A stretch of DNA of 64,000 bases from Sphingomonas panacis (GCF_001717955.1 NZ_CP014168.1:3627501-3691500), one strand, 5' to 3'. Positions 1 through 9,995 are shown, counted from the first letter of the stretch. The notes: generated by a model not told the origin, from the letters alone. Program-made: numbers and translations.

Positions 1-172
1 CGCCTTCGGCGAGGTTCGGCACGCGCTGCAACGGAAGCTGGGTGCCGTCATGCGTTACCGTGACGTGAAGACGCGGCCCGATCAGATCGAACGAGGAGGT
101 CGCAGCTTGCGCCGGTGATGCTGGCGCCAGGCCCATCAGGCCGGCGAGACATAACAAAGGAAAAGCCCGCAA
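1..172 (-). CDS. N-terminus of a secreted protein, cut by the window edge
   Basis: Only the first 57 codons lie in the window. Read from a TTG at 172, the protein begins with a hydrophobic signal peptide (LRAFPLLCLAGLMGLAPASP, then AQA as likely cleavage site), and the mature part starts with a beta-rich segment containing FDLIGPRLHVTVTHDG. The TTG is chosen because a GGAG lies about 8 bases upstream and because no in-frame ATG lies ahead of the signal peptide; the ATG at 136 would remove half of it, and a second TTG at 193 is also in frame. It lies on the same strand as the cellulose operon but 124 bases after the lipoprotein gene, so it may or may not belong to that operon. The family cannot be named from this fragment. 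Confidence 0.6.
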   Translation of the reverse strand, partial: MRAFPLLCLAGLMGLAPASPAQAATSSFDLIGPRLHVTVTHDGTQLPLQRVPNLAEG

Positions 173-296
173 AACGTTCTCCGCACCTGTCAATCGCTCG
201 CGGTCATGCCGCCAGCCTGTGTCCGCAATGCGGCGGGAACGCCGTGCGATGCTCGGACAAGAACCATCGGTACCGCCGTGGGTTGCGCAGGCACCC

Positions 297-788
297 TCAG
301 CAGCGCCGCTCGCGCCTGTTCCAGTTGGGGATCACGCGCACCCGGCGCTTGCCCCAATAGCTCAGATCCATGAAGACGCTGACACGCGCGCCTTTCTTGG
401 AATAGATCATCTGGTCGCCGTGGTCGCCCGTGGCGGTGTTGCAGCTCACCCAGCCCTGTTTTTCCAGCACGTCGGTGATCGCGTAGACGGCGTATTGATC
501 CTGGTCGTGCCACAAGGTCACCAGCCCGAAGCCGCCGCTGCCGTCGCCCCCGGCAAGGTCGACGGCGGCTTCATACGGCCCGGTGCCCTCGAACATCACC
601 CTGTGCTTGCGGCACCGCATGCTGATCCCGTCGGCTTGCAGGCAATCGACGAAGCCGGCGCGTTTCGCATCGGCAAGGCTGCCGGCGACGGGCAGGCCGC
701 CGAACATCAACGTCGCCGGCGGGGGGCGATGTGGGCCGCCACAGCCGGCCAGCAGGAGGAGCGCCAGCCACCAGCCATTACGTGCCAT
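297..788 (-). CDS. small lipoprotein of unknown function
   Basis: A 163-residue protein with a lipoprotein signal: MARNGWW, a run of leucines, then the lipobox LAGC, so it should be lipidated on the cysteine near residue 16. The mature part has four further cysteines and an aromatic-rich, charged C-terminus ending in WNRRERRC. I recognise no family. The start at 788 is the ATG directly ahead of the signal peptide, with GAGGCG about 8 bases upstream; longer in-frame extensions would bury the signal. It follows bcsZ by 85 bases on the same strand and may be the last gene of the cellulose operon. A role in the cell envelope is an inference from the lipobox only. Confidence 0.75.
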   Translation of the reverse strand: MARNGWWLALLLLAGCGGPHRPPPATLMFGGLPVAGSLADAKRAGFVDCLQADGISMRCRKHRVMFEGTGPYEAAVDLAGGDGSGGFGLVTLWHDQDQYAVYAITDVLEKQGWVSCNTATGDHGDQMIYSKKGARVSVFMDLSYWGKRRVRVIPNWNRRERRC

Positions 789-873
789 CGAACAATCGCC
801 TCGCAAGCGGATCAAGCGGTCGCAGCATAATATGCACCGCGCCGACGTGCCACCGATTACGCGCCGATGCCGG

Positions 874-1893
874 TCAGGCCGCCGCGAGCGCCGCGAGCGC
901 GCCCAGCGCAGTTGAGAAATAATCTCCCCCGCGCGCGCTCCGCGGCCTTCGGCCGAGCGTGATGTCGACCACCGCCATCCCCCCGTCCGACAGCGCATAC
1001 GGCGCCTGCGCGCCGCTGACGACATCGATCCAGGCGGGGATCGGCACGTGCCGCGTCAGGCAGTCGCTCCAGAAGTCGCGGAACGGCGCCAGCGCGGCGC
1101 GGCGCTTGCCCCAGGCGAGGTAGAGCGGAACGCGCACCGCGTCGAAGCCGAATTGCGGCGCTTTTCCGCGCGCCGGGCGCACGCCTGCGGAATCGATCTC
1201 GATCCAGTCGGTGATGAGCTTGTGCGTGCCGAAACGGGCTTCGGCGAGAATCCGTTCCCCGTCACTCAGCACCGCGCCCCACGCCCCCGCGCCATCGGCG
1301 GCGAGAAACGCGTCGAGCGCGGGCCAGATGTAATAGGACGGGTTGAGCGTCAGCAACCCCGGCGTCTCGAACCCCTGGATGCCCGGCAACAGCACCGTCC
1401 GCGTGCCGATCTGCCGGATCAGATGCTTGCGGATCGCACCCCGGATCGCGGCGGATTGCAGGCCATATTCCGCCACCTTCCAGCGAAGCGACGCGCGCAG
1501 CAGCGCCCAGGCGATCAGGATATCGCCGTCGCTCGCGTCATTGGGGTCGGCGACCGGGTTCGCCGCCGCAGGGTCGAACCGCCACGAAAACAGCCGGACA
1601 TCGGTGCGCGACAGCGCGTGGCTCGTCCAGGTCCACATCCGGTCGAACCCGGCCCTGTCGCCGGCCGCCTCGGCGAGCAACATGCCATAGCCCTGCCCTT
1701 CGCTATGGCTGATGCCGCCATTGCCGGTGTCGACGATCCGCCCGTCAGGCGAGAGGAACCGCGCCGAAAAGGCGGCCCACGGTCCGCCGACGCGGGGCGG
1801 CGGCGGCGGGCTGGCGGCGGCGCATCCGCCCGGCAACAAACCTGCCAGCACCAACCCGCCGATGAAGCTGCGACGATCCTGTGGCATGGTCAT
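874..1893 (-). CDS. bcsZ: BcsZ, GH8 endo-beta-1,4-glucanase of the cellulose operon
   Basis: 339 residues. The family cuts beta-1,4-glucan chains in the periplasm and is a normal partner of bacterial cellulose synthase. The N-terminus carries a twin-arginine-like signal (DRRSFIGGLVLAGLL). The GH8 hallmark SEGQGYGMLLA includes the likely acid catalyst Glu65, and NDASDGDILIAWALL is the following conserved GH8 segment. The length fits the family (about 340-370). The start at 1893 is the first of two close ATGs (1893, 1887) and overlaps the bcsD stop as ATGA, indicating translational coupling. Position after bcsC and bcsD supports the assignment. Confidence 0.93.
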   Translation of the reverse strand: MTMPQDRRSFIGGLVLAGLLPGGCAAASPPPPPRVGGPWAAFSARFLSPDGRIVDTGNGGISHSEGQGYGMLLAEAAGDRAGFDRMWTWTSHALSRTDVRLFSWRFDPAAANPVADPNDASDGDILIAWALLRASLRWKVAEYGLQSAAIRGAIRKHLIRQIGTRTVLLPGIQGFETPGLLTLNPSYYIWPALDAFLAADGAGAWGAVLSDGERILAEARFGTHKLITDWIEIDSAGVRPARGKAPQFGFDAVRVPLYLAWGKRRAALAPFRDFWSDCLTRHVPIPAWIDVVSGAQAPYALSDGGMAVVDITLGRRPRSARGGDYFSTALGALAALAAA

Positions 1894-2330
1894 GCTCCGT
1901 GCCGGAATTCGAAGGTGAAGCCGTCGTTCGACACGATCGTCGTGTGCAGTTTGGGGCCGCTGCCCAGCGACCGCAGCCACGCATCATAGGCACCTTGCAG
2001 GACGCGCGGCAGCACCGCCCGCCACGTGCCCTCCTGCTCAAGCCCGTCGACCGGAAGCAGGCGGTGGCGGATATGGATACCATCCTTCGCTACCGACAGC
2101 CGCACCGTCCCCAGCCCGAGCGGCTGGAACACGTCGTTCAGTTCGGCTTCGACCGCTTCGAGGTTGCCGGTGGGCTGCAACGGATAGCGCGCCGCCAGTT
2201 GGAAGCCGATCGAATGGTGGAAGGCGAGTTCCTCGTCGGGCTGCGCGGTCTCGCGCACTTCCGTCAGCAGCAATTCGAGCAGAAGGCTGGTCACGTTGGT
2301 GGGCGCGCGCGGGGTCGAATGGTCCATCAT
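1890..2330 (-). CDS. bcsD: BcsD, cellulose synthase accessory subunit D
   Basis: 146 residues, close to the 156-residue AcsD/BcsD of acetic acid bacteria, a periplasmic ring protein that helps order extruded glucan chains. The alignment by eye is good: a GFQLAARYPLQP segment, an ELNDVFQPLGLGTVRL segment matching the family's ELNALLGMINWGYVKL, then TWRAVLPRVLQGAYDAWL matching the conserved TWLAPVLEGLYGRW. There is no signal peptide, as in known BcsD. It starts 4 bases after the bcsC stop, and its own stop overlaps the bcsZ start. BcsD marks the Komagataeibacter-like (type I) bcs operon layout. Confidence 0.85.
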   Translation of the reverse strand: MMDHSTPRAPTNVTSLLLELLLTEVRETAQPDEELAFHHSIGFQLAARYPLQPTGNLEAVEAELNDVFQPLGLGTVRLSVAKDGIHIRHRLLPVDGLEQEGTWRAVLPRVLQGAYDAWLRSLGSGPKLHTTIVSNDGFTFEFRHGA

Positions 2331-2334
2331 GCCC

Positions 2335-5300
2335 TCATTTTCCGGAGCCGCTCAGCGATTGGCGGATGCTCAACAACGTCTGAAACTCGTTGTAGACGCC
2401 AAAGCTGTTATACTTCACCTCGCCGCCGATCTCGGTCGCCGCGCCGACCCGGTAGGAACCCGAGGCGGACCCCGCGAAGGCGAAGCCGCTCTTGCTCAGG
2501 CTGTCGTAGCTGGAGCGCACGTCAGTGTTCTTGATCTTCTGCGCATCGAGTTGCGCCTGCGCGGCGGGCAGCGTCGGATACACCGGCACCGCGTCCTGCT
2601 GGTAGCTCTGGAACCCCGGCGAGAAATCCGCGCCGGCTTTCCAATTGCCCTTCTCGGTGCGGTAATGCAGCGGGAAGGCGACCGCGACGAAGCTCTGCGG
2701 GCTGAAATAGCCGCCATGCCCGTAGGAGAAGTAGTTCTGGTTGTTGTCGAACGTCTGGTAATTGAGGTTGGCGCCCCCGGTCACGCTCGTCGTGCCCTGC
2801 CGGTAGATGTTGATATAGCCGCCGATATTCCCTTCGAACGCACGGTTGGACCGCACGTTGACGCCGTCGTAGCGATGGTAGCCGCCATCCGCGTAGATGC
2901 CGCTGCCGTTGTTGTCGAAGGAGAAGGATCCGCCGCCGCCGCTGCGCATCACCGATCCCCACGGCAGGCCGCTGACCGGATCGATCGTGCCGGCATAGGA
3001 GAGCAGGCTGTCGGTCACCGCGCGACGCTCGCCGTGGATGCCGACGGTGACATGGTCGCCCAGCTTGGGCGTGAAGCTCGCGCCGCCCTCGACGTTGGTC
3101 TTCTGGAAGCCCATCGGCGTTGCGCCGACATCCGCCTTGAGCGCGCCCACCGTGAGCGCGATCGACGCGGCGACGCCGGCATCATGCTGCGAATTGGCGG
3201 GCGTGAGCTGCGAGACGGCCTTGTCGACGATGCCGGTCGCCTCGGCGGTCGGGTTGGTGCCGAAGCGTGCTAGGCCGGAGCGGGTCATGTTGCCCGCGTC
3301 GAGCACGACCGGCGAAGCCGAAACGCTGACCTTGGCGTTGCCGATATGCGCGGCAGCCGTCACGGTCGCGCCGATCTGGTTGAGCTTGCTCAGCCCTGCC
3401 TCGCCCGATCGGTTGCGGTAGCTGGTGCTCGCGTCCAGCGTCGGCCCGGCCTCACCGGCCAGCGCGGAGATCTCGCGATCGATCCGCGCCAGCGTCGGGT
3501 CGGCGGACGCGCCCGCGCGTGCGGCCGAGGACTGCCCGAACGGATTGGCCGCACCGAACCCGCCGCCGCCACCCATCGGCGGCAACGGCGCACCGACCGG
3601 CGTGAACCGGTTACCACCGCCGATGCCGCTCGGTCGCGCGGACAGCGCGAACGGATTGGCCGGGGCCGCCGCCATCCCGCCAGCGAACGGATTGCCGCTG
3701 GCATTGGCGAAGGGGTTGCCGCCTTCGAACGGCGCGCCGGCCGCCAGCCCGGCCTCGCCGCCGCTCAGCGCGCGCGCCTGCTTGAGATATTTGAGCGCCG
3801 CGCCCTTGTGCCCGCGCGCCTGCTCGACTCGCGCCGCCGACAGATAGACGTCGGCATTGCGTGGCGCGATCGTCAGCGCGCGCTCGATCGCCTGTTCCGC
3901 CCCGTCATAATCGCGCGCCGCCGCCGCCGCTTCGGCAAAGCCTGAGAGCGCGCCGACATCGTCGGCCTTCTGCGCGATCAGCATCGCATAGACCTGCTGC
4001 GCCTGCCCCGGCATCCCGCCGTTCTGGTACAAACGGGCGAGCGCGCCGAGGATATCATGGTCCTGCGGCGCGGTCGCATAGGCGGTCCGCAGCACGTCGA
4101 ACGCCGCTGCATTCTGCCCGGCCAGCCGCATCCGGTCCGCCTGATTGGCGGCCAGCACCGCATTGAGCCGCGACACCGCACCGCTGTCGCCCGAATTGCC
4201 AAATCGCGCGATCAGCGTCGTCGCCTCGATCTCCTGCCCGCTGCGCGCGAGCACGCCCACCACCGATTGATAGTCGCTCGGCTCCGCCAGCGGCATCGCC
4301 GCGGCACGCTGCGCCAGCGCCTGCGCGCCCGCTTCGTCACCCATCGACATCAGCAGATCGGCGACCGCGCCCAACGTCCGCACCGATACCTGCGGCCCGG
4401 CGGCGAGCGCACGCGCACCCGCCAGCGCGCCGCCGATATTGCCCTGCGCCTGCAACGTCTTGATGCGGTCGATCGCCTGGCCCATCTTCATCGTGATCGC
4501 GAACTGGCGCATTTCCGGCGTCATCTGCTCGGCCGGAATCTGCGCCATCCGCGCCGCCGCCGTCATCGGCGAACCGACATGATCGAAGAACAACGCACCC
4601 GCGTACAACGCCTCGGCCGTGTTCATCGAGGAGAGCGGCGCGATCACCGCCGCCGCGTCACCCTGATGTCCCTGATCGGCGAGGAAGATCGCATATTGAT
4701 AACGGACCCACGGATCGGACGGATCGGCCGCGACCGCCGTCTGGAACGCCTGCACCGCGCCGGTCAGATCGCCCGTCGCGGCAAGCTGCTGCGCCTGTGC
4801 GCGCGCCGCCTGGGCGCGAAGCGCACCGCTGCTCGACGCCCCCGCCGCGCCCGCCTGCGCATAGGCCGTGGCGGCCTCGCCATTGCGCCCCTGACGCGAG
4901 AGGATCTCGCCGAGCAGCAGGTTGGCGCTGTCACGATCCTTGAAGTCGGACGTCGCCAGCCGCCGCGCGATCTGCTCGGCCTGATCGACCTGCCCCGCCT
5001 TCAGCGCCGCCCGCGCGTCGTCCATGTCGCCGTAGAATTGCGCCGCCGCCAGCGCCGTCGCCCACTTGCCCGCATTGCCGCCCGCCGATGCGCGGGTGAG
5101 CAGGTCGCGCGCCTCGGCAAACTTCTTGGTGCGCAAACGCACCAGCCCCAGCCCGCCGAGCGCATCGCGGTCCGCCGGCTGCGCCTTGAGCGCCGCCGCG
5201 AACCGCGCCGCCGCCACATCGAGCTTGCCACTGTTGAGCGCGGCGAAACCGGCCGCACGCGCATCGCCACCGCCGTCCCTCGGCTTTGCCCGCACCGGCG

Positions 5301-5604
5301 CCTGTGCGGCCCGCGCAGGCGCCGGTGCGGCAGCCGCCGGCGTCGCAACCGGCTTCGCAACCGGCTTGGCGGGCGCTTTCGGCGGGCCCGGGCGCGAGAG
5401 CGCCGCGCGCGCCTCCGCGTTGCTCGGGTCAATCGCCAGCACGCGGTTCAGCGCGTTGCGGGCAAGATCGCCACGCCCCTTGGCGTTCCAATAGCGCGCC
5501 TGGCTGAGCAACGTGTCGATCGCCGACGGGGCGGCCTGGACGGGCGCCGCGTTCGCGGCGATCGCCATGCACAACGCGATCTTCAGAACAGTACGCGAAG
5601 CCAT
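2335..5604 (-). CDS. bcsC: BcsC, TPR-rich outer-membrane cellulose export protein
   Basis: 1089 residues. BcsC guides the glucan chain through the periplasm (TPR superhelix) and across the outer membrane (C-terminal beta-barrel). The sequence has a signal peptide (MASRTVLKIALCMAIAANAA), an Ala-rich linker near residues 70-110, many TPR units to about residue 640 (for example DRDALGGLGLVRLRTKKFAEA), a Gly/Asn/Pro-rich linker with repeated NPFA motifs near 650-720, and a C-terminal region of alternating aromatic strands typical of an outer-membrane barrel. The length fits (family about 1100-1300). The start at 5604 lies 5 bases after the bcsAB stop; a longer in-frame opening inside bcsAB is rejected because it lacks a signal peptide. 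Confidence 0.93.
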   Translation of the reverse strand: MASRTVLKIALCMAIAANAAPVQAAPSAIDTLLSQARYWNAKGRGDLARNALNRVLAIDPSNAEARAALSRPGPPKAPAKPVAKPVATPAAAAPAPARAAQAPVRAKPRDGGGDARAAGFAALNSGKLDVAAARFAAALKAQPADRDALGGLGLVRLRTKKFAEARDLLTRASAGGNAGKWATALAAAQFYGDMDDARAALKAGQVDQAEQIARRLATSDFKDRDSANLLLGEILSRQGRNGEAATAYAQAGAAGASSSGALRAQAARAQAQQLAATGDLTGAVQAFQTAVAADPSDPWVRYQYAIFLADQGHQGDAAAVIAPLSSMNTAEALYAGALFFDHVGSPMTAAARMAQIPAEQMTPEMRQFAITMKMGQAIDRIKTLQAQGNIGGALAGARALAAGPQVSVRTLGAVADLLMSMGDEAGAQALAQRAAAMPLAEPSDYQSVVGVLARSGQEIEATTLIARFGNSGDSGAVSRLNAVLAANQADRMRLAGQNAAAFDVLRTAYATAPQDHDILGALARLYQNGGMPGQAQQVYAMLIAQKADDVGALSGFAEAAAAARDYDGAEQAIERALTIAPRNADVYLSAARVEQARGHKGAALKYLKQARALSGGEAGLAAGAPFEGGNPFANASGNPFAGGMAAAPANPFALSARPSGIGGGNRFTPVGAPLPPMGGGGGFGAANPFGQSSAARAGASADPTLARIDREISALAGEAGPTLDASTSYRNRSGEAGLSKLNQIGATVTAAAHIGNAKVSVSASPVVLDAGNMTRSGLARFGTNPTAEATGIVDKAVSQLTPANSQHDAGVAASIALTVGALKADVGATPMGFQKTNVEGGASFTPKLGDHVTVGIHGERRAVTDSLLSYAGTIDPVSGLPWGSVMRSGGGGSFSFDNNGSGIYADGGYHRYDGVNVRSNRAFEGNIGGYINIYRQGTTSVTGGANLNYQTFDNNQNYFSYGHGGYFSPQSFVAVAFPLHYRTEKGNWKAGADFSPGFQSYQQDAVPVYPTLPAAQAQLDAQKIKNTDVRSSYDSLSKSGFAFAGSASGSYRVGAATEIGGEVKYNSFGVYNEFQTLLSIRQSLSGSGK

Positions 5605-5609
5605 TACGG

Positions 5610-8600
5610 TCACTCCTTGATGCCGGCGAGCCGGCGGCGCTTCTGCGCCTTCAGGATCAGATAGAGCGGCAGCGACAGCAGCAGCGCCGCCAACACGCCG
5701 GAGAGCGCGAGCAGCATCGGGTGCTGGCTCAGCCAGAAGCCGATGCGCAGCCACCACGGCAGCACGCCGCTCCAATATACGCCGCCGACGCGGAAGCTCG
5801 CGATCCGGTCGCCGCTGAACAAGGCGAGATCGCCCTGCATCTGCGCGTTGATGTCACGATCGGCGAGGCCGTTGACGAGGTCGGGCAGCGCATCGGGTTG
5901 GGTCGCCAGCACCGCGACGACGCTGTGGTCGGGGTCGAACGGCGAGTGGAAGCTGGTCACACCCTGGAAGCCACTGGTGGAGAGCAGCGCCTGATCGACG
6001 TTGGCCGGCATCGCCTCGGCATAGGGGCTGAAATAGTCCCACGCGCGGCTGATCGCCGAACGCTGCGCCACTTCGATACGGCCGCCGCTCCAATGCACCG
6101 GCGCACCTTCGAACAGATTGCCGACGTTCAGCCGCGCCGGGCTGCCGATGACGAGGATGTCGTGCCCGCTCAGGTCATCGCCGTCGATGCTGCGTACCAC
6201 CGTCAGCCGCGTCGGCGCGACTCCGGTGGCGTCGCCGAACCGGCCCATCAGCGCGAGGAACGTCTCGACCTCGCTCGCGGTCGGGCTGGCCGGCATCACG
6301 ACGACGGTCTCGCCGAGATCGGGCGTGCGCGTGAACGGGAAGCCCGCGCCGGCGAACAGCGCGAGGTTCGGCATCAGCGCCGCGTGCTGCACGCCGGTCA
6401 GGTCGATCGTGCTGGTCGGATCGATGCCGACCTGAACATTGGTCGGCAACGTGCCCGAGCAGCGCTTCTTGTCGGCGACCTGAAGGTCGTAATAGAGCGA
6501 GATCTGGTTCTGCCCGAACAGCGCATAGCCCGGCAGGATGGCGTTACCCGTGTCGTGCCGCGATGTCGTGCCGCCCGCGCCCCACATCCGCCCCCACCAG
6601 TTCGCCTCGGCGAGCCGGAAGGTCTTGAGATATTGGCCGTTGAGCGACAGATCGAGCCGCGAGCGCTGGCGGTCGAGCCACGGTGCGACCGGATAGGTAT
6701 AGCCGATGTTGAGCCGTGCGCCGGTGCGCGGCCAGTAGAACAGATCGGGCGCGAGCCGGAAATCGGCGGTGAGCGGCCCCGGCGGCAGCCCCTGCCCTTG
6801 CAGGCTGTGCGGCCGGACGATCTCACCAAGCTGCACGGCGCGGTCGGTGCGCAGCCAGCGCGGCGCGCCGTAGCGGTCGGTCACGGGCACGCGCGCGCCG
6901 CTGACCGACGCGGACGCGCCGCTCAGCGCGCCGCCGCCGGTCGCCGCGACATTGGCGGCGAGCTTCAATTCACGGTCGTCGCGGCCCATCACCAGCAGCA
7001 GTGATCCGAACGGGTCGCGCGGATTGGCGACGATGGCGAGTGTCGGCCCGTCGATCTGCGGCATGGCGATGCCCGGAACGCCGCGGTTCGGCGTCAGGAA
7101 CACCACCGCATTGCCCACCGGCAGCGTGCCCGCCACCGGCTTGAACTGGAAGCTGCGATAGCTCGCCTCGGCGCCCAGCCACCCGGCGATCGCGGCTGCG
7201 GACTGGAGTTCGGCGTTGGTCGGCGATCCGGCGAAGACGAACGGAAGCTTGAGCGCCTGAGTCTGCGACCGGTCGAACAGCGGCGCGGGCAACATCGACA
7301 GATCGCGCCGCGCCGGCAGTTTCTGCACGGTCAGGTCGAGTGCCGATCGCGTGTTGCTGATGTTCGCCCACAACGTGCTGTTGAGCGGGTCTTCGCAATC
7401 GCGCGCATAATGGCCGACGAGGCGCAGGTTGATCTGGTTGTCGCCGGCGGTGAACAGCGCCGGCTCGATCGGGATGGTGATGGCGATGCCGTTCGCGGTT
7501 TCGGTCGGCAGCGCGATGCTGCGTACCACTTCGCCGTTCACCAGCACGACGAGCTGGCTGAGATCACCCAGCAGCGCCGGCGAATAGGCGAAGTTGAGCG
7601 TCAATTGCGCGGTGGAAACCACCTCGTCGTGGCGCAGGCCGAACGGAATACCGACTTCGCCTTGCGTGCCCTGCAAGCGAATTCGGCTCTGGACGCGCAA
7701 GTCCTTGAGCGTGAAGTGCAACGCATGGCTGCCCGGCGCCTCGGCAACTTCGGCGGCGGCCGCAGCGGCCTGCGCCTGCACCGGCATGCTCGCCGCGTTG
7801 GCCACGCCGCCGAGGATGCCGAGCGCCAGCGCGATCAGGAACATGGTTATCATCACGGAGGTGATCGCGCTGACGAGCTGGCGGGGATTGCGTACCGATC
7901 CGCCACCTGCGACCAGCGTGGAGGCGGAAATTCTCGCGATATCCTTCATCGATTCGAAACTCGTTTCGGTCTTGTGCCGGGTGGTGTGTTGCCAGGCGTC
8001 GGCGCGGCCCATCAGCGCTTCGGACAGGCGGCGTTCCTCGTCGATCGCCAGCGCGGGAAAGCGCACGCGCGCAATCCCGCCTGCGACCTTGATCGTCTCG
8101 ACCGGCACCGTGAAGGCACGCTGCCCGATCTGGAATCCGACGTCGGTCACGGTCCGCCCGGTCACGTCGAAGCGTTCCGGCGCGCGAATGGCGAGGCCGC
8201 TCATCGATACGTTGATGGTGGTCGCATCGACGACATAGCCATCGTCGAGATAGAGCGACACCGGGAGCGCCGCTTCGAACCGCACCGCGTCGCGCGTCTG
8301 CCGCGTCTCGCGGCCGACCGAAATCGCCGAGACGAGGATCAGCAGGTTGAACATCGTCCACGCCGTATTGAGCAGCAGCGTGCCGAGTTGCACGTTGAAG
8401 GTCTGCGGGAACATCAGCTTCACGAAGCCGATCGCGATGCCCAGGATCAACAGCCCCGCGCAGATCATGTGCGGGCGCAGCGTCTGGTAATCGAAGAACC
8501 CCTTCTCCAGCGTCGCGCCCTTGTCGGTGACGTTGAACTTGCCCTTGTGGGGGTTGAACAGCGTCAGCACCGTCGGCTTGGCGAGGTGGAAGGCGAGCAG

Positions 8601-9995
8601 GGTCTCGTAGATCTCGCCCCAGAACGGCCGCCGCTCGGAACCTTGGAGGCGCTCGCTCGACTTGGTCGAGGTGAACAGATGCGGCACCGCATAGGCGAAG
8701 ATCATCGCCGCCGATGCGTGAATCACGTTCTGCCCGGCGATCAGATAGGCGAGCGGCGAGGTTAGGAAGATGATGCGCGGCAGCGGAAACTGGAAGTGCA
8801 GCATCGCGTTCAGGTAACAAAGCCGCTGCGGCAGGTTCAGCCCGCGCCCGAGCATCGGGTTGTCGATGCGGAAGATCTGCGTCATGCCGCGCGCCCAGCG
8901 GATGCGCTGGCCGATGTGCAGCACCAGCCGCTCGGTGGCCAGGCCGGCGGAAAGCCGCGCGTTGATATAGGCGGTGTTCCAGCCCATCCGTTGCAGCTTG
9001 AGCGCGGTATGCGCGTCCTCGGTCACGGTCTCGCCCGCGAAGCCGTTGGTCTGTTCGAGCGCCTCGCGGCGAATGATCGCGCACGATCCGCAGAAGAAGG
9101 TCGCGTTCCACAGGTCGTTGCCGCTCTGCACCGCGCCGTAGAACAATTCGCCCTCACCCGGCATGTCGCCGACCGCGGTCACGTTGCGCTGAACCGGATC
9201 GGGCGAGTAGAAATGGTGCGGCGTCTGGAGCACGGCGAGCTTGGGGTCTTGCTGGAACCAGCCGACCGTGACCTGAAGGAACGCGCGGGTCGGCACGTGA
9301 TCGCAGTCGAACACGCAGATCAGGTCGCCGTCGGTGCGCTTCATCGCGGCGTTGAGATTGCCCGCCTTGGCGTGCAGGTTGTCCGATCGGGTCAGATACC
9401 CGCAGCCGGCCTCGCGTGCGAAGTCGCGGAATTCGGGGCGGCGGCCATCGTCGAGGATGAACACGCGGAACCGGTCGGGCGGATAATCCATCGCCATCGC
9501 CGCGAACACCGTGGTCCGCACGATGCTGAGGCTCTCGTTATAGGTCGGGACGTACACGTCCACGCTCGGGAACCGGCGCGGCTCGCCCTTCAACGCCACC
9601 AGCGGGCGGTCGAGCGGGAAGCCGGTCTGGACCAGACCGAGGATCAGGATCAGCCAGGCGTAGAGTTCGGCGATATACAGCGGCAGTCCGAGAGCGAACT
9701 CGAAAGGCGTTCCGAACTCCAGCGTCGCGGTGGTCCGCCACCACATATAGCGAGTCGAGACCAGCGCCGAGATCAGGCAGATCGCCAGCGTCATCTGCCG
9801 ACCCTTGATACGGTTGATGACGAGCACCGCCGCGATCATGGCGAGCGCGAACATCCATTGCTCGCGCAGGTCGAGCGGCACCACGACCGCACAGATCACG
9901 ATCGGCGCCGCGACGATCGCGATCAGCCATGCAACACCGCGCGGTAACCCGGCGCTGGGGATCGCGTCCGGCGCGGCGACAGCGGCAGTGTTCAT
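5610..9995 (-). CDS. bcsAB: Fused BcsA-BcsB cellulose synthase (GT2 catalytic plus periplasmic subunit)
   Basis: 1461 residues: BcsA and BcsB in one polypeptide, as in some Komagataeibacter AcsAB. The enzyme polymerises UDP-glucose and translocates the chain across the inner membrane under c-di-GMP control. The BcsA part has N-terminal membrane helices (20-120), DDG at 182-184, FDCDH near 229-233, the FFCGS gating motif near 300, TED at 325-327 and QRIRW at 363-367. The PilZ domain follows, with R568xxxR572 and NVSMSG at 595-600, so the c-di-GMP ligands are present. After about residue 700 comes a BcsB-type membrane segment, an Ala-rich linker, BcsB beta-sandwich modules and a C-terminal anchoring helix (LLALSGVLAALLLSLPLYLI). 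The start overlaps the bcsQ stop (ATGA). Confidence 0.96.
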   Translation of the reverse strand: MNTAAVAAPDAIPSAGLPRGVAWLIAIVAAPIVICAVVVPLDLREQWMFALAMIAAVLVINRIKGRQMTLAICLISALVSTRYMWWRTTATLEFGTPFEFALGLPLYIAELYAWLILILGLVQTGFPLDRPLVALKGEPRRFPSVDVYVPTYNESLSIVRTTVFAAMAMDYPPDRFRVFILDDGRRPEFRDFAREAGCGYLTRSDNLHAKAGNLNAAMKRTDGDLICVFDCDHVPTRAFLQVTVGWFQQDPKLAVLQTPHHFYSPDPVQRNVTAVGDMPGEGELFYGAVQSGNDLWNATFFCGSCAIIRREALEQTNGFAGETVTEDAHTALKLQRMGWNTAYINARLSAGLATERLVLHIGQRIRWARGMTQIFRIDNPMLGRGLNLPQRLCYLNAMLHFQFPLPRIIFLTSPLAYLIAGQNVIHASAAMIFAYAVPHLFTSTKSSERLQGSERRPFWGEIYETLLAFHLAKPTVLTLFNPHKGKFNVTDKGATLEKGFFDYQTLRPHMICAGLLILGIAIGFVKLMFPQTFNVQLGTLLLNTAWTMFNLLILVSAISVGRETRQTRDAVRFEAALPVSLYLDDGYVVDATTINVSMSGLAIRAPERFDVTGRTVTDVGFQIGQRAFTVPVETIKVAGGIARVRFPALAIDEERRLSEALMGRADAWQHTTRHKTETSFESMKDIARISASTLVAGGGSVRNPRQLVSAITSVMITMFLIALALGILGGVANAASMPVQAQAAAAAAEVAEAPGSHALHFTLKDLRVQSRIRLQGTQGEVGIPFGLRHDEVVSTAQLTLNFAYSPALLGDLSQLVVLVNGEVVRSIALPTETANGIAITIPIEPALFTAGDNQINLRLVGHYARDCEDPLNSTLWANISNTRSALDLTVQKLPARRDLSMLPAPLFDRSQTQALKLPFVFAGSPTNAELQSAAAIAGWLGAEASYRSFQFKPVAGTLPVGNAVVFLTPNRGVPGIAMPQIDGPTLAIVANPRDPFGSLLLVMGRDDRELKLAANVAATGGGALSGASASVSGARVPVTDRYGAPRWLRTDRAVQLGEIVRPHSLQGQGLPPGPLTADFRLAPDLFYWPRTGARLNIGYTYPVAPWLDRQRSRLDLSLNGQYLKTFRLAEANWWGRMWGAGGTTSRHDTGNAILPGYALFGQNQISLYYDLQVADKKRCSGTLPTNVQVGIDPTSTIDLTGVQHAALMPNLALFAGAGFPFTRTPDLGETVVVMPASPTASEVETFLALMGRFGDATGVAPTRLTVVRSIDGDDLSGHDILVIGSPARLNVGNLFEGAPVHWSGGRIEVAQRSAISRAWDYFSPYAEAMPANVDQALLSTSGFQGVTSFHSPFDPDHSVVAVLATQPDALPDLVNGLADRDINAQMQGDLALFSGDRIASFRVGGVYWSGVLPWWLRIGFWLSQHPMLLALSGVLAALLLSLPLYLILKAQKRRRLAGIKE

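Noticed and set aside
4057..5664. A 535-codon plus-strand frame opposite bcsC
   Set aside because: Arg-rich shadow of the Ala/Leu-rich TPR region.
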